A stretch of DNA of 64,000 nt from the NCBI RefSeq assembly GCF_018417535.1, contig NZ_CP070977.1:2728001-2792000 (forward strand), in the 5' to 3' direction. Source of the stretch: Burkholderia pyrrocinia. Its GTDB lineage: Bacteria; Pseudomonadota; Gammaproteobacteria; Burkholderiales; Burkholderiaceae. A program made the translations under genes and the position numbers. This document shows, piece after piece, positions 36,079 through 51,914 of this stretch. The notes under the pieces are model-generated. The model ran no database searches, had not been told where the DNA came from, and was given only the letters and a program-made list of their open reading frames with translations. Every line of letters starts with the position of its first letter. The stretch's first letter is position 1.

Positions 36079-37545
36079 TCAGCGCGGCAGTTCCGTATGC
36101 CCCATCAGGTACGCATCGACCGAGCGTGCGCACTGGCGGCCTTCGCGGATCGCCCACACCACGAGCGACTGGCCGCGACGCATGTCGCCCGCCGCGAACA
36201 CCTTGTCGACCGACGTGTAGTACGAACGATCGCCTTCGGTCGCCGCACGCGCATTGCCGCGCGCGTCTTTCGCGACGCCGAACGCGTCGAGCACGGGCGC
36301 TGCCGGCTGCGTGAAACCCATCGCGAGCAGCACGAGATCGGCCTTCATCTCGAATTCGGAGCCCGGCACTTCCTGCATCTTGCCGTCCTTCCACTCGACG
36401 CGCACCGCGATCAGCTTCTCGACCTTGCCGTTCTTGCCTTCGAGACGCTTCGTCGCGACCGCCCAGTCGCGCTCGCAGCCTTCCTCGTGCGACGACGACG
36501 TGCGCAGCTTGATCGGCCAGTACGGCCACACGAGCGGCTTGTGTTCCTCTTCCGGCGGCTGCGGCAGCAGTTCGAACTGCGTGACCTGCTTTGCGCCGTG
36601 ACGGTTCGATGTGCCGACGCAGTCCGAACCCGTATCGCCGCCGCCGATCACGATCACGTGCTTGCCCTTCGCGAGCAACTGGTCGACGAGCTTGTCGCCC
36701 GCGTTCACGCGGTTCTGCTGCGGCAGGAAGTCCATCGCGAAATGGACGCCGGCGAGCTCGCGGCCCGGCACCGGCAAATCGCGCGGCGTTTCCGAACCGC
36801 CCGCGATCACGACCGCGTCGAATTCTTCCTTCAGCGTGTCCGGCGAAACGGTTTCCTTCGCGAGGCTGCCGATCGATTCGGGCAGCGGATCCTTGCCGAT
36901 GAACACGCTGGTGCGGAACGTCACGCCTTCCGCTTCCATCTGGCGCATGCGGCGGTCGATCAGCCACTTCTCGAGCTTGAAGTCGGGGATCCCGTAACGC
37001 AGCAGGCCGCCGACCCGGTCGTTCTTCTCGAACACCGTCACGTCGTGGCCCGCGCGCGCGAGCTGCTGCGCGGCGGCGAGGCCCGCGGGGCCCGAACCGA
37101 CGACCGCGACCTTCTTGCCCGTCTTGTACTCGGCCGGCAGCGGCTTCACCCAGCCTTCCGCCCAGGCCTTGTCGATGATCGCGTGCTCGATCGACTTGAT
37201 GCCGACCGGGTCGTCGTTGATCCCGAGCGTGCACGCGGCCTCGCACGGCGCCGGGCAGATGCGGCCGGTGAATTCCGGGAAGTTGTTGGTCGAGTGCAGG
37301 ACTTCGATCGCCTGCTGCCAGTCCTGGCGGTAAACGAGATCGTTGAAGTCCGGAATGATGTTGTTGACCGGGCAGCCGTTGTTGCAGAACGGGATGCCGC
37401 AATCCATGCAGCGCGCGCCCTGGACCTTCGCGTCCGCGTCGGTCAGTGCCGCGACGAATTCCTTGTAGTGCTTCACGCGCGTGAGCGGTGCTTCGTACGC
37501 CTCGTGGCGGCGTTCGAACTCCAGAAAACCGGTTGCCTTGCCCAT
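36079..37545 (-). CDS. gltD: Glutamate synthase (NADPH), small subunit
   Basis: A 488-residue FAD and iron-sulfur protein that takes electrons from NADPH for GltB. The N-terminal [4Fe-4S] ligands are Cys46, Cys49, Cys54 and Cys58 in [17 protein letters not shown]. The FAD motif [22 protein letters not shown] and NADPH motif [15 protein letters not shown] follow. The start at 37545 ([10 protein letters not shown]) is the family start. It lies 85 bases after gltB. Confidence 0.97.
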   Translation of the reverse strand: MGKATGFLEFERRHEAYEAPLTRVKHYKEFVAALTDADAKVQGARCMDCGIPFCNNGCPVNNIIPDFNDLVYRQDWQQAIEVLHSTNNFPEFTGRICPAPCEAACTLGINDDPVGIKSIEHAIIDKAWAEGWVKPLPAEYKTGKKVAVVGSGPAGLAAAQQLARAGHDVTVFEKNDRVGGLLRYGIPDFKLEKWLIDRRMRQMEAEGVTFRTSVFIGKDPLPESIGSLAKETVSPDTLKEEFDAVVIAGGSETPRDLPVPGRELAGVHFAMDFLPQQNRVNAGDKLVDQLLAKGKHVIVIGGGDTGSDCVGTSNRHGAKQVTQFELLPQPPEEEHKPLVWPYWPIKLRTSSSHEEGCERDWAVATKRLEGKNGKVEKLIAVRVEWKDGKMQEVPGSEFEMKADLVLLAMGFTQPAAPVLDAFGVAKDARGNARAATEGDRSYYTSVDKVFAAGDMRRGQSLVVWAIREGRQCARSVDAYLMGHTELPR

Positions 37546-37630
37546 AAGGTGCTCTTCTGTTCGGTGTATCGGGTGGGGGAGCCGCGCGCGGCAGTCATGC
37601 GCGCGCGGCATTCGCTATGTCGTTCGTCGC

Positions 37631-42334
<4,704 letters not shown>

Positions 42335-42464
42335 GGGGACACCGTCGTAAAGGGGGCCTGGAGGGCCGTTGAACCGTTTTTTGTTGCCGTCGATCCCGCT
42401 CCCGACGGGAGACGGCGCGGCCGACAGTGGGCGGGCATGCTTCGCCCGGGCCACCGGAATTCGG

Positions 42465-42494
42465 AATATACGCGACGAATCAAAGGAATAGCAA
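42465..42494 (-). promoter_or_regulatory. Candidate sigma-70 promoter for gltBD
   Basis: On the minus strand TTGCTA (42494-42489) and TATATT (42470-42465) are 18 bases apart, about 130 bases upstream of the gltB start, in a short A+T-rich pocket of otherwise G+C-rich sequence. This is by eye only. Confidence 0.4.
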
Positions 42495-42573
42495 CAAAAA
42501 CCGCTTGATCGAACCCCAATTAAAACAATGCTTCGATCTGGTGCCATTTTATTGGGGTCGCATCATTTTGGTG

Positions 42574-42601
42574 CAAAAAGAAGCGGCGCCCGCAGCGCCG
42601 C
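42574..42601 (-). terminator. Rho-independent terminator after the RAYT-like gene
   Basis: On the minus strand GCGGCGC (42601-42595) pairs with GCGCCGC (42589-42583) around a 5-base loop, followed by TTCTTTTTGC. It begins 23 bases after the stop of the transposase-like gene. Confidence 0.75.
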
Positions 42602-42623
42602 CTCCTCGACCGCCGTTCCCGCA

Positions 42624-43337
42624 CTACTGCTGGATCGGCGGCGTGTTCTCGCGCACCTTTCTGGGGCGTCCGCGCGGCAGCGGCGATACGCGGCGGTTCG
42701 CGGTACGCGCCGCCCACTCGCGGTAGTTCTCGCCGCCGAGCACCCAGCCCTTGAGCGTTGCCTGCTGCAACTGGTCGGCCTGTCGCTCGTCGAGCGGCTG
42801 CTCGCACAGCTCCTTGTACGCACGCTGGCGGTCGAACGGCGTGTTGCCGAGCGCCCAGTAGAGCGGATGGTCGGTGATCAGGCTGTCGACGGTGAGCCCG
42901 ACGTGATGCCGGTAGCTCGACCAGCGATAGGCTTCGGGCGTCGCGACGAGCTGCGAGCGCACCGGGCTCATCTCGACCACGCGGCTCGCGAGCAGGAAAT
43001 AGCGCTCGCCTTCGATCACGGTCGCGCGATAGCGGCCTTCCCACAGGGTGCCGCGCCGCGAATAGCGCCGGTTGAAATGCGCGACGTAGCGGCGGCCGAC
43101 TGCCTGCATCGCCTTCGGCAGGCTCGCCTCGTCGCTCGGCGTCACGAGGAGTTGCACCTGGCGCGGCAGCAGCACATAGGCATGCACCGACAGGTGGTGA
43201 TCGCGCGCGGCGGCCTTCAGGCAGTCGATGAAGAGTTCGTAGTCCTGGTCGTCGACGAACGCGGGTTGCTGATCCAGGCCGCGCAGTATCACGTGCTGCG
43301 GCTGGTCGGGAACGTAGAGTCGTGCTAACCGTGCCAT
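42624..43337 (-). CDS. RAYT/Y1-type transposase homologue with lost catalytic residues
   Basis: A 237-residue protein of the REP-associated tyrosine transposase family. Recognisable blocks are PQHVILRG, HAYVLLPRQVQLLVTP, GTLWEGRYRATVIEGERYFLL and EAYRWSSYRHHVG. Active members have HxH (HUH motif) in PNHVHLL; here it is QVQ (Gln60, Gln62). They also have a nucleophilic Tyr in RYIELNPVR; here it is RVVEMSPVR (Val120). Both halves of the active site are gone, yet the frame is intact, so it looks domesticated instead of decaying. It ends in an Arg-rich tail with RGRPRK. Confidence 0.85.
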   Translation of the reverse strand: MARLARLYVPDQPQHVILRGLDQQPAFVDDQDYELFIDCLKAAARDHHLSVHAYVLLPRQVQLLVTPSDEASLPKAMQAVGRRYVAHFNRRYSRRGTLWEGRYRATVIEGERYFLLASRVVEMSPVRSQLVATPEAYRWSSYRHHVGLTVDSLITDHPLYWALGNTPFDRQRAYKELCEQPLDERQADQLQQATLKGWVLGGENYREWAARTANRRVSPLPRGRPRKVRENTPPIQQ

Positions 43338-43472
43338 GCTGAATGTCCGTTTGAACGCGTTAGGAAATACCCGGGGGTCCGAAAGTGCGCACCTGCGTAG
43401 AATGCCTGCCCTGTCGGTGCCCGGATGCGTACGGTCGTACTAATCCTAGGGTGAAAACTCTAACTTACGAGC

Positions 43473-43502
43473 TTGTTTGGTTTTAAACGCAGTCGTCATA
43501 AT
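43473..43502 (+). promoter_or_regulatory. Candidate sigma-70 promoter for ompW
   Basis: TTGTTT (43473-43478) and CATAAT (43497-43502) are 18 bases apart, and a very strong ribosome site GGAGGAG (43519-43525) follows before the ompW ATG at 43531. By eye only. Confidence 0.4.
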
Positions 43503-43530
43503 GAGCACGCCTTAGATCGGAGGAGACACA

Positions 43531-44262
43531 ATGAAACGAAAACTGGCCATTACGGGGGCTGCAGCGCTCGCATTCACGTTCGCGGGCGGTACGGCACATG
43601 CACAATCCGCAGGTGATTTCTACGTCAGCACCGGCTGGCTGCACCTCGCGCCGCAGGACAGCAGCGACCCGTTGTTCCTGTATCGCGTCGGCGGCACGCC
43701 CATCAACCAATCGATTCCCAACACGGGCGCCGGCATCAACGACGCCGATACGCTCGGGCTCGCAGCTGGCTACTTCGTCACCGACCACATCTCCACCGAG
43801 CTCGTCATGGGGATACCGCCGAAGTTCGACATTACCGGCAAGGGTCAGTTCGAAAAGTTCGGCGTACTCGGCCGTGCGTACCAGTGGAGCCCCGCCGTGT
43901 TGCTTCGCTACCACTTCAACGACGCCAACGCGAAGTTCCGTCCGTATGTCGGCGTCGGCGCGACGTATGTCTGGTTCACCGGCGCAAAGATCACGAACAG
44001 CAGCTTCGAGAACGGCGTGCTCGGCGGTCCGACCAGCGCTACGACCAGCAACCAGTGGGCGCCCGTGTTCAACGCCGGCTTCACGTACAACTTCACGAAA
44101 CACTGGTTCGCGGGCCTGTCGCTCTCGTACATCCCGGTCAGCGTGACCGCGACCTTCACGACGGCCCGCCGGACGCCGGTCGGCACCCTGACCGAAACGT
44201 CGAAAGCGAAGATCTCCCTCAACCCGATCGTGACCTACCTGAACGTCGGTTACCGCTTCTAA
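43531..44262 (+). CDS. ompW: OmpW-family outer membrane protein
   Basis: A 243-residue eight-stranded barrel. A Sec signal peptide (MKRKLAITGAAALAFTFAGGTAHAQ) is cleaved near residue 25. The body shows alternating strands with WLHLAPQDSSDPL, LLRYHFNDANAKFRPYVGVGATYVWF and a C-terminal ...LNVGYRF ending in Phe, the BAM signal. The family forms a hydrophobic channel for small molecules. It is monocistronic, with strong ribosome site and terminator. Confidence 0.94.
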   Translation: MKRKLAITGAAALAFTFAGGTAHAQSAGDFYVSTGWLHLAPQDSSDPLFLYRVGGTPINQSIPNTGAGINDADTLGLAAGYFVTDHISTELVMGIPPKFDITGKGQFEKFGVLGRAYQWSPAVLLRYHFNDANAKFRPYVGVGATYVWFTGAKITNSSFENGVLGGPTSATTSNQWAPVFNAGFTYNFTKHWFAGLSLSYIPVSVTATFTTARRTPVGTLTETSKAKISLNPIVTYLNVGYRF

Positions 44263-44345
44263 GCGTAGTCGAATATTTGGGGAATGGTTAATCCTGCTGC
44301 AATTTGTAGCGGATTTTTCGTGACGTAACGTCTCCACGATGTAAA

Positions 44346-44383
44346 ACGCCCCGGCGGGAATCCCGTCGGGGCGTCGTTTTTTT
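44346..44383 (+). terminator. Rho-independent terminator of ompW
   Basis: Bases 44346-44359 pair with 44361-44374 (one G-U) in a C/G-rich stem, followed by a run of seven T from 44377. It faces ompW and separates it from the convergent ugp operon. Confidence 0.9.
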
Positions 44384-44426
44384 GTCTCAGGGTCTTCCCG
44401 CACCCGCCGTCGCGCGGGACCGGCCG

Positions 44427-45191
44427 CTACGCGATGTCGTCCAGCGCATCGGGGCCGATCAGGTCGATCCGGTCCGTGCAGACCGCGTCGACGCCCCAGC
44501 GGGCGAGTTCGCGCGCCCGTTCGAGGTCGTTCACCGTGTACACCAGGATGCGCAGCCCGGCCGCCTTGATCGCCCGCACGAGCGGTTCGTCGAGCCTTTT
44601 GTGGTCCGCATGCAACGATACGCAGCCAAGCGCACCGACGACCTGCGCATGCCAGTCGTCCGGCACGGCCTCGTAGAGCATCCCGCGCGGCAGCGCCGGC
44701 ACGGTCGCGCGCGCCTGTTGCAGCGCATCGAACGAGAACGACGACAGCAGCGGCGGGACCGCCGCACCACGCCAGTACGCGGCCGCGTCCGATGCCACGC
44801 GCTGCCCTGTCTCGCGCTCGCGCCCCGGGCACGGCTTGATCTCGACATTCGCGGCCAGGCCGTGGGCGATGCAGCGCGCCGCCGCCGCCTCGAGTGTCGG
44901 CATCCGCTCGCCCGCGAAGCGCGCGTCGAGCCACACGCCCGCGTCGAGCGCGGCCAGCGCCGCATAACGCATGCCCGCCGCCGCCCCCTGGCCGTTCGAC
45001 GTCCGGTCGACCGTGTCGTCGTGCAGCAGGAACGTCACGTCGTCGGCCGACAGCTTCGCGTCGAACTCGACCATCCGGTGTCCGCGCCGCGCGCCCTCGT
45101 CAAGCGCGGCGAGCGTGTTCTCCGGCGCGAGCGTGCCGCCGCCGCGATGGGCGACGACGCGCGGATAGGGCCAGTCGGTACGGGAAGTCAT
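44427..45191 (-). CDS. ugpQ: Glycerophosphodiester phosphodiesterase
   Basis: A 254-residue cytosolic GDPD that cleaves imported glycerophosphodiesters to glycerol-3-phosphate and an alcohol. The active site is seen in VAHRGGGTLAPENTLAAL (His15, Arg16, Glu of PEN) and FLLHDDTVDRTSNG. It has no signal peptide, fitting UgpQ over periplasmic GlpQ. It is the last gene of ugpBAECQ, 27 bases after ugpC. Confidence 0.95.
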   Translation of the reverse strand: MTSRTDWPYPRVVAHRGGGTLAPENTLAALDEGARRGHRMVEFDAKLSADDVTFLLHDDTVDRTSNGQGAAAGMRYAALAALDAGVWLDARFAGERMPTLEAAAARCIAHGLAANVEIKPCPGRERETGQRVASDAAAYWRGAAVPPLLSSFSFDALQQARATVPALPRGMLYEAVPDDWHAQVVGALGCVSLHADHKRLDEPLVRAIKAAGLRILVYTVNDLERARELARWGVDAVCTDRIDLIGPDALDDIA

Positions 45192-45218
45192 CGTCGGTCT
45201 CTCGGCAAGTGCGCAGGT

Positions 45219-46304
45219 TCAACCGGCACGCTTGCCGGTCTCGGGATCGAAGAAATGCAGCCGGTGCGCGGGCAGCGCAGCCGCCAGCGCCGTGCCGCGC
45301 GCGGGACGATCCGCGTGCGGCAGGCGCACCGCGACGTCGTGATTGCCCCAGCGGCCGTGCACGAGATTGTCCGCGCCGAGCAGTTCACACGAGTCGACGG
45401 GCAGCGTCGCCTGCGCGACGCCCGGCTGCGGCGTCATGTGTTCGGGACGCACGCCGAGTACCCAGTCGCGCCCGGTGGCGATCGCCGTGCCGATGCCGGG
45501 CGCACCGGCGACCGGCAGCGCGGGGCCGCCGCCCGTGACCGTGAAGGTCGCGCCGTCGTCCGACAGCCGGCCGTGCATCAGGTTCATCGCGGGCGAGCCG
45601 ATGAAGCCCGCGACGAACACCGTCGCCGGCTTCTCGTACACGTCGACCGGCGCGCCGATCTGCTCCGCGTAGCCTCGGTTCATCACGATCACGCGCTGCG
45701 CGAGCGTCATCGCCTCGATCTGGTCGTGCGTCACGTAGACGCTCGTCGTCGCGAGCCGCGCATGCAGCCGCTGGATCTCGAGCCGCATCTGCACGCGCAG
45801 CTTCGCGTCGAGGTTCGACAACGGTTCGTCAAAGAGGAACACCGACGGCTCGCGCACGATCGCGCGCCCCATCGCGACGCGCTGCCGCTGGCCGCCCGAC
45901 AACTCGCGCGGCCGCCGTGCGAGCAATGGATCGAGCTCGAGGATCTTCGCGGCCGCAGCCACCCGCGAATCGATCGTCGCACGTTCGATGCCGCGGATCT
46001 TCAACCCGTAGCCCATGTTCTGCGCGACCGTCATGTGCGGGTACAGCGCATAGTTCTGGAACACCATCGCGATGTCGCGATCCTTCGGCTCCAGCGCGTT
46101 GACGACCCGGTCGCCGATCGCGATTTCGCCGTCCGTCACGGACTCGAGCCCCGCGATCATCCGCAGCAACGTCGACTTGCCGCAGCCCGACGGGCCGACC
46201 AGCACGATGAATTCGCCGTCCGCGATCTCCACGTCGATGCCATGCAGCACGTGCTGCTTGCCGTCGTAGGATTTCCTGACGCCCTTCAAGCTCAGCGCAG
46301 CCAT
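45219..46304 (-). CDS. ugpC: sn-glycerol-3-phosphate import ATP-binding protein
   Basis: A 361-residue MalK-type ATPase. Walker A is [12 protein letters not shown], the signature [15 protein letters not shown], Walker [16 protein letters not shown] and the switch [11 protein letters not shown]. The C-terminal TOBE region (residues ~235-361) includes GVRPEHM. The start at 46304 follows ugpE by 32 bases. It energises UgpA/UgpE. Confidence 0.95.
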   Translation of the reverse strand: MAALSLKGVRKSYDGKQHVLHGIDVEIADGEFIVLVGPSGCGKSTLLRMIAGLESVTDGEIAIGDRVVNALEPKDRDIAMVFQNYALYPHMTVAQNMGYGLKIRGIERATIDSRVAAAAKILELDPLLARRPRELSGGQRQRVAMGRAIVREPSVFLFDEPLSNLDAKLRVQMRLEIQRLHARLATTSVYVTHDQIEAMTLAQRVIVMNRGYAEQIGAPVDVYEKPATVFVAGFIGSPAMNLMHGRLSDDGATFTVTGGGPALPVAGAPGIGTAIATGRDWVLGVRPEHMTPQPGVAQATLPVDSCELLGADNLVHGRWGNHDVAVRLPHADRPARGTALAAALPAHRLHFFDPETGKRAG

Positions 46305-46336
46305 ACTTGGTCCTTCTCCCGGTTGCCGTCCGTTAT

Positions 46337-47182
46337 TTATTTCTCGGAATCGACGAGGCCGCGCACGAACCAGCGCTGCATCGCCAGCACGACGACGAGC
46401 GGCGGGATCATCGCCAGCAGCGTCGCCGCCATCACGTATTGCCATTCGGTCGCGGCGTCGCCGCTCGCGATCATCGTCTTGATGCCCACCACCGCCGTCG
46501 ACAGCGACGCCTCCGTCGTGATCAGGATCGGCCACAGATACTGGTTCCAGCCGTAGATGAACGTGATCACGAACAGCGCCGCGATGCTCGTCTTCGACAG
46601 CGGCAGCACGACGTCCCAGAAGAAGCGCAGCGGCCCCGCGCCGTCGATGCGCGCGGCGTCCATCAGCTCGTCGGGCAGCGTCATGAAGAACTGGCGGAAC
46701 AGGAACGTCGCGGTCGCCGACGCGATCAGCGGCAGCGTCAGCCCCGCATACGTGTTCGTCAGGTGCAGCGTCGACACGACCTGCACGGTCGGGAAGATCC
46801 GCACTTCGACCGGCAGCATCAGCGTGACGAAGATCAGCCAGAACGCCGTGTTGCGGAACGGGAAGCGGAAGTAGACGATCGCGTACGCGGACAGGATCGA
46901 CATCGCGATCTTGCCGACCGCGATGCCGAGTGCCATCGCGAAGCTGTTCACGAGCAAGCGGCCGAACGGCGCCGTCGTGCCGCCGCTGCCGTGCCCCCAG
47001 ATGTACGCGATGTTCTCGAACAGGTGCGTGCTCGGCACGAGCGACAGCGGCACCGCGAACACTTCCTGCGCGTTCATCGTCGCCGCACAGAACGCGACGT
47101 AGACGGGAAACACGATCAGCACGACGCCCGCGATCAGCACCGCGTGGCAGAACAGGTCGAAGCCCTTGCGATTTTCGATCAT
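46337..47182 (-). CDS. ugpE: sn-glycerol-3-phosphate ABC transporter permease UgpE
   Basis: A 281-residue permease with six helices. The EAA loop is [28 protein letters not shown]. It starts [13 protein letters not shown] at 47182, overlapping the ugpA stop by four bases. It forms the channel with UgpA. Confidence 0.95.
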   Translation of the reverse strand: MIENRKGFDLFCHAVLIAGVVLIVFPVYVAFCAATMNAQEVFAVPLSLVPSTHLFENIAYIWGHGSGGTTAPFGRLLVNSFAMALGIAVGKIAMSILSAYAIVYFRFPFRNTAFWLIFVTLMLPVEVRIFPTVQVVSTLHLTNTYAGLTLPLIASATATFLFRQFFMTLPDELMDAARIDGAGPLRFFWDVVLPLSKTSIAALFVITFIYGWNQYLWPILITTEASLSTAVVGIKTMIASGDAATEWQYVMAATLLAMIPPLVVVLAMQRWFVRGLVDSEK

Positions 47183-48063
47183 GCGTATTGCACCCTGCGT
47201 TCGACGAAGCGGAACTGGATCACCGTGAGCCCGACGACGATGATCATCAGCACGACCGACTGCGCGCCCGAGCTGCCGATGTCGAGCCCCTGGAAGCCCT
47301 CCGCGAAGATCTTGTAGATCAGCGTCTTCGTGCTCTGCGCCGGGCCGCCCCCGGTGGCCGCGTCGATCACCGGGAACGTGTCGAAGAACGCGTAGACGAG
47401 GTTCACGACCAGCAGGAAGAAACTCGTCGGCGACAGCAGCGGCAGCACGATGTTGACGAAACGCCGCACCGGCCCCGCGCCGTCGATCGCCGCCGCCTCG
47501 ATCAGCGAGCGCGGGATCGCCTGCAGGCCCGCATAGAAGAACAGGAAGTTGTAGCTCACCTGCTTCCACACCGATGCGAGCACGACGAGAAACATCGCCT
47601 GCCCGCCGTTCAGCGCGTGGTTCCAGACGATGCCACCCTTCGCGAGCGCATAGGTGATCAGGCCGATGCTCGGGTTGAACAGGAACGCCCACAGCACGGC
47701 CGCGATCGTCGGTGCGACGGCGTACGGCCAGATCAGCAGCGTGCGGTACGCGCGCGCGCCGCGGATCACGCGGTCGGCGCACGCGGCGAGCAGCAGCGAC
47801 ACGACGAGCCCGCTCACCGTGACGAGCGAGCTGAACACGAGTGTCGTGCGAAACGAATCGAGATACAGCGGATCGGCGAACAGGCGCGTGAAGTTCGCGA
47901 AACCGACGAATTCGCTCGACGTGCCGAACGCGTCCTGCATCTGCGTCGACTGCCACAGCGCGACGCCGGCCGGCCACAGGAAGAACACGGAGGTGATCGC
48001 GAGCTGCGGCGCGATCAGCAGGTACGGCACCAGGCTCGTACCGAAGCGGGAACGGGATTGCAT
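47179..48063 (-). CDS. ugpA: sn-glycerol-3-phosphate ABC transporter permease UgpA
   Basis: A 294-residue permease with six helices, beginning [33 protein letters not shown]. The EAA loop is [28 protein letters not shown]. It lies 96 bases after ugpB and overlaps ugpE. The family fit to UgpA is clear from the [21 protein letters not shown] segment. Confidence 0.95.
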   Translation of the reverse strand: MQSRSRFGTSLVPYLLIAPQLAITSVFFLWPAGVALWQSTQMQDAFGTSSEFVGFANFTRLFADPLYLDSFRTTLVFSSLVTVSGLVVSLLLAACADRVIRGARAYRTLLIWPYAVAPTIAAVLWAFLFNPSIGLITYALAKGGIVWNHALNGGQAMFLVVLASVWKQVSYNFLFFYAGLQAIPRSLIEAAAIDGAGPVRRFVNIVLPLLSPTSFFLLVVNLVYAFFDTFPVIDAATGGGPAQSTKTLIYKIFAEGFQGLDIGSSGAQSVVLMIIVVGLTVIQFRFVERRVQYA

Positions 48064-48159
48064 CGCGGATATCCGGTCAGGCGAAACGGAAAGGAAACCG
48101 CGCCGCCGGACCGCACGCGCGCATGCGCGGCGCGGCCGGCGGCACGAAGCGATGCGTGC

Positions 48160-49494
48160 TCAGCCGCCCGACTTCTCGAAGCGGCGCAGCAGCTCGTCGC
48201 CGCGCGAGGCCGCCGAATCGAGTGCGTCCTTCGGCGACTTCTTCTGCGCCCAGACCTGTTCGAACTCCTCGTCGACGATCGTGCGGATCTGCGGCATGTT
48301 GCCCAGACGCAGCCCCTTCGTGTAAGGCAGCGGCGGCTTGTTCAGCATCTGCTTGATCGCGGTTTCGGCGCTCGGGTTCTTCGCGTAGAAGCCCTGTTCG
48401 CGCGTGAGGTCGTACGCGGCGGTCGTCACCGGCAGGTAGCCCGTGTCCTGGTGCCACTTCGCGGCGACGGCCGGCGACGCGAGGTACGCGAGGAATTTCG
48501 CGACGCCCTTGTAGGTCGCCGGATCCTTGCCGGCCAGCACCCACAGGCTCGCGCCGCCGATGATCGCGTTCTGCGGCGCGCCCTTCACGCTCGCGTCGTA
48601 CGGCATCATGCCCGTGCCGTAGCTGAACTTCGCGAATTTCTGCACGTTCGCGAGCGCGCCCGACGACGTCGTCATGATCCCGCAGTCGCCGCTGTAGAAC
48701 TTCGCCGACGCTTCATCCTTGCGGCCCGCGTACGTGAACGTGCCGTCCTTCGCCATCTGCTGCAGGAACGAGACGTGCGCGATCTGCTGCGGCTTGTTGA
48801 ATTCGAGCGCGGCATCGGTGCCGTCGAAACCGTTGTTGCGACTCGCGAACGGCAGCCCGTGCCATGCGCTGTAGTTCTCGAGCTGGATCCAGCCCTGCCA
48901 GCCGGTCGTGAAGCCGCACGCCATCCCCGACTTGCGCAGCTTCTCGGCATCGGCCTTCACGTCGGCCCACGTCTTCGGCGGCTGGTTCGGGTCGAGCCCG
49001 GCCTTCTTGAACGCGTCCTTGTTGTAGTACAGCACCGGCGTCGAGCTGTTGAACGGCATCGACACGAGATGGCCCGTCTTCGCATCGCTGTAGTAGCTCG
49101 AGATGGTCGGCACGAACGCCTTTTCGTCGAGCGGCACGCCGGCCTGCTTGAACACGTCGTAGACGGGCACGACGGCCTTCTTCGCCTGCATCATCGTGGC
49201 CGTGCCGACTTCATAGACCTGCAGGATCGCCGGCGCGTTGCCGCTGCGATAGGCGGCGATACCGGCCGCGAGCGCCTGGTCGTAGGTGCCCTTGAAGACC
49301 GGCACGATCTTGTAGTCGCTCTGCGACGCGTTGAACTGCTCGGCAATCGCGTTGACCCGCTCGCCGAGCGCGGCCTCCATCGCATGCCAGAACTGGATCT
49401 CCGTCGCGGCGAACGCCACGTGCTGTACACCGAACATCAGCGCGCCGCCGAGCGCGATCGAACGAACCATGGTCCCCGCAGGCTTCTTCTTCAT
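48160..49494 (-). CDS. ugpB: sn-glycerol-3-phosphate-binding periplasmic protein
   Basis: A 444-residue solute-binding protein. The signal peptide [29 protein letters not shown] is followed by [25 protein letters not shown], the UgpB-type ligand-binding start; [21 protein letters not shown] contributes aromatic ligand contacts. It is first in ugpBAECQ. A weak Pho-box-like pair lies upstream at 49568-49584. Confidence 0.95.
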   Translation of the reverse strand: MKKKPAGTMVRSIALGGALMFGVQHVAFAATEIQFWHAMEAALGERVNAIAEQFNASQSDYKIVPVFKGTYDQALAAGIAAYRSGNAPAILQVYEVGTATMMQAKKAVVPVYDVFKQAGVPLDEKAFVPTISSYYSDAKTGHLVSMPFNSSTPVLYYNKDAFKKAGLDPNQPPKTWADVKADAEKLRKSGMACGFTTGWQGWIQLENYSAWHGLPFASRNNGFDGTDAALEFNKPQQIAHVSFLQQMAKDGTFTYAGRKDEASAKFYSGDCGIMTTSSGALANVQKFAKFSYGTGMMPYDASVKGAPQNAIIGGASLWVLAGKDPATYKGVAKFLAYLASPAVAAKWHQDTGYLPVTTAAYDLTREQGFYAKNPSAETAIKQMLNKPPLPYTKGLRLGNMPQIRTIVDEEFEQVWAQKKSPKDALDSAASRGDELLRRFEKSGG

Positions 49495-49584
49495 CGACCT
49501 CTCTCCTATGAAAACGTTACCAACAGCGTGTGCAACATTCCCATCGCCATTGAACCGGCGAAGTCTAGTGATCGTTTGTGACAG

Positions 49585-50793
49585 TCAGTTGTCGCTGACG
49601 ACGAACAGGCGCTGATATTCCTTCAGCGCGAAGCGGTCGGTCATTCCGGCGATGTAGTGCGCGACGAGACGCGGCTGCTGCGCTGCATCGTCCGACTGGT
49701 ACGGCGGCGGCAGCAGCCGCGGATCGTCGATGAACGCGTCGAACAGCCCCGTGACGACGCGCTGCGCCTTGCTCGCCATGCGCATCACCTTGTAGTGGCG
49801 ATACAGGTTCTTGAAGAGGAAACGCTTGAGGGCGGCCGCCTGCGCGGCGACCGTCGCGCTGTGCGACACGAGCGGCGGCGCGGCACGCACGTCGTCGAGC
49901 GACGCGGGTGCAGCGCGCGCGAGATTACGCGTCGTCTCGTCGATCAGGTCGACGATCAGCGTGTTGATGATGCGGCGCACCGTCTCGTGCACGAGACGGC
50001 GGCCTTCGAGGTGTGGGAATTCAGCGAGCGCCGCCTCGTAGTGGCGCTGCCACAGCTCGACTTCCGCGAGTTGCTCGATCGTGATCAGGCCGGAACGCAG
50101 GCCGTCGTCGACGTCGTGGTTGTTGTAGGCAATTTCGTCCGCGATGTTCGCGATCTGCGCTTCGAGCGACGGCTGGTGGCCCTGCAGGAAGCGCTCGCCG
50201 AGCGCGCCGAGCTTGCGCGCATTCTCGCGCGAGCAGTGCTTCAGAATGCCTTCGCGCGTCTCGAAGCACAGGTTCAGCCCGTTGAACGCGCCGTAGTGCT
50301 CCTCGAGATCGTCGACAACGGCAAGGCTCTGCAGGTTGTGCTCGAAGCCGCCGTGGTCGCGCATGCACGCATTCAGCGCGTCCTGGCCGGCATGGCCGAA
50401 CGGCGTATGGCCGAGATCGTGCGCGAGCGAGATCGCTTCGACGAGATCCTCGTTCAGGCGCAGGTTGCGCGCGACCGAGCGCGCGATCTGCGCGACTTCG
50501 AGGCTGTGCGTGAGGCGCGTGCGGAACAGGTCGCCTTCGTGATTGACGAAGACCTGCGTCTTGTATTCGAGCCGGCGAAACGCGGTCGAATGGACGATAC
50601 GATCGCGGTCGCGCTGGAACTCGGTGCGCGCCGCCGGCGGCGTTTCCGGATGGTGGCGGCCGCGCGACTGCGACGCGTGTGCGGCATACGGAGCGAGATG
50701 GGCTTCCAGCGCCGCCAGCGTCGGCGGTTCGGCAACCGGCGCAGCGGATGCGCGGCCGGCTTCGGGCAGTGTGCTGCTGGATGTCTCGCTCAC
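49585..50793 (-). CDS. dgt: Deoxyguanosinetriphosphate triphosphohydrolase-like protein
   Basis: A 402-residue HD-domain dNTPase. The metal-binding residues are His96 (RLTHSLEV), His125-Asp126 ([15 protein letters not shown]) and an Asp near residue 200 in [13 protein letters not shown]. The N-terminal ~45 residues are Ala/Pro rich. It lies 41 bases after aroB and ends close to the ugpB promoter region. The preferred dNTP cannot be told from sequence. Confidence 0.92.
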   Translation of the reverse strand: MSETSSSTLPEAGRASAAPVAEPPTLAALEAHLAPYAAHASQSRGRHHPETPPAARTEFQRDRDRIVHSTAFRRLEYKTQVFVNHEGDLFRTRLTHSLEVAQIARSVARNLRLNEDLVEAISLAHDLGHTPFGHAGQDALNACMRDHGGFEHNLQSLAVVDDLEEHYGAFNGLNLCFETREGILKHCSRENARKLGALGERFLQGHQPSLEAQIANIADEIAYNNHDVDDGLRSGLITIEQLAEVELWQRHYEAALAEFPHLEGRRLVHETVRRIINTLIVDLIDETTRNLARAAPASLDDVRAAPPLVSHSATVAAQAAALKRFLFKNLYRHYKVMRMASKAQRVVTGLFDAFIDDPRLLPPPYQSDDAAQQPRLVAHYIAGMTDRFALKEYQRLFVVSDN

Positions 50794-50834
50794 GTCTCCT
50801 CCATGTCAGGGGCGCCGGGGCATCCGGGCCGCCG

Positions 50835-51914
50835 TTACCGGGCCGTCTGCGCCAGTGTAGCGAACACGGCTTCGTCCGGCGCCTGCGTGATCAGCGTATC
50901 GCCGAATCGCTTCAGCAGGATGAACTTGATCGCGCCGGCCTCGGCCTTCTTGTCGACGCGCATCAGGTCCATGTAGCGCGCGTCGCCGAGCGCGGGCCCG
51001 CGGGTCGGCAGGTGCGCGGCCGCGATCACCGCGTCGAGGCGCTGCCGCGACGCTTCGTCGAGCAGGCCGAGCCGCACCGACAGGTCGCCGGCCATCACCA
51101 TCCCGCAGCCGACCGCCTCGCCGTGCAGCCACTCGCCGTAGCCGAGCCCGGCTTCGATCGCATGGCCGAACGTGTGGCCGAAGTTCAGGATCGCGCGCAG
51201 GCCGCCTTCGCGTTCGTCAGCCGCGACCACGCTCGCCTTGATCTCGCACGAACGCTTCACGGCGTGCGCGAGCGCAGCCGGCTCGCGACGGTTCAGCGCA
51301 TCGACGTTCGCCTCGATCCAGTCGAAGAATTTCGCATCGGCGATCGCGCCGGTCTTGATGATCTCGGCAACGCCGGCCGCCAGTTCGCGGTCGGGCAGCG
51401 TCGTCAGCGCGCCGATGTCCGCGATCACGGCTTGCGGCTGGTAGAACGCGCCGATCATGTTCTTGCCGAGCGGGTGGTTGATGCCCGTCTTGCCGCCGAC
51501 CGACGAATCGACCTGCGACAGCAGCGTCGTCGGCACCTGGATGAATGGCACGCCGCGCATGTAGCATGCGGCGGCAAAGCCCGTCATGTCGCCGACCACA
51601 CCGCCGCCGAGCGCAACGAGCGTCGTCTTGCGATCCGCGCGCTCGGTCAGCAGGCCGTCGAAGATCAGGTTCAGCGTTTCCCAGTTCTTGTATGCCTCGC
51701 CGTCCGGCAGCACGACCGTCGACACGCGTTTGCCGAGCGGCGCGAGCGCCGCGCGCAGCGCGTCGCCGTAGAGCGGATCGACCGTCGTGTTCGTGACGAT
51801 CGTGACGGACGAACCCTTGATGTGAGGCGCGAACAGCTCGGCGCGGCCGATCAGGCCGGCGCCAATGTGAATCGGATAGGCGCGGTCGCCCAGATCGACG
51901 TTGACAGTAATCAT
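50835..51914 (-). CDS. aroB: 3-dehydroquinate synthase
   Basis: A 359-residue NAD- and zinc-dependent enzyme, step 2 of the shikimate pathway. Motifs are [39 protein letters not shown], and zinc ligands in [26 protein letters not shown]. The start at 51914 ([15 protein letters not shown]) overlaps the aroK stop by four bases. Confidence 0.97.
   Translation of the reverse strand: MITVNVDLGDRAYPIHIGAGLIGRAELFAPHIKGSSVTIVTNTTVDPLYGDALRAALAPLGKRVSTVVLPDGEAYKNWETLNLIFDGLLTERADRKTTLVALGGGVVGDMTGFAAACYMRGVPFIQVPTTLLSQVDSSVGGKTGINHPLGKNMIGAFYQPQAVIADIGALTTLPDRELAAGVAEIIKTGAIADAKFFDWIEANVDALNRREPAALAHAVKRSCEIKASVVAADEREGGLRAILNFGHTFGHAIEAGLGYGEWLHGEAVGCGMVMAGDLSVRLGLLDEASRQRLDAVIAAAHLPTRGPALGDARYMDLMRVDKKAEAGAIKFILLKRFGDTLITQAPDEAVFATLAQTAR

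Noticed and set aside
44382..46556. A 724-codon plus-strand frame opposite ugpQ and ugpC
   Set aside because: Antisense shadow of two clear genes and starts within the ompW terminator.
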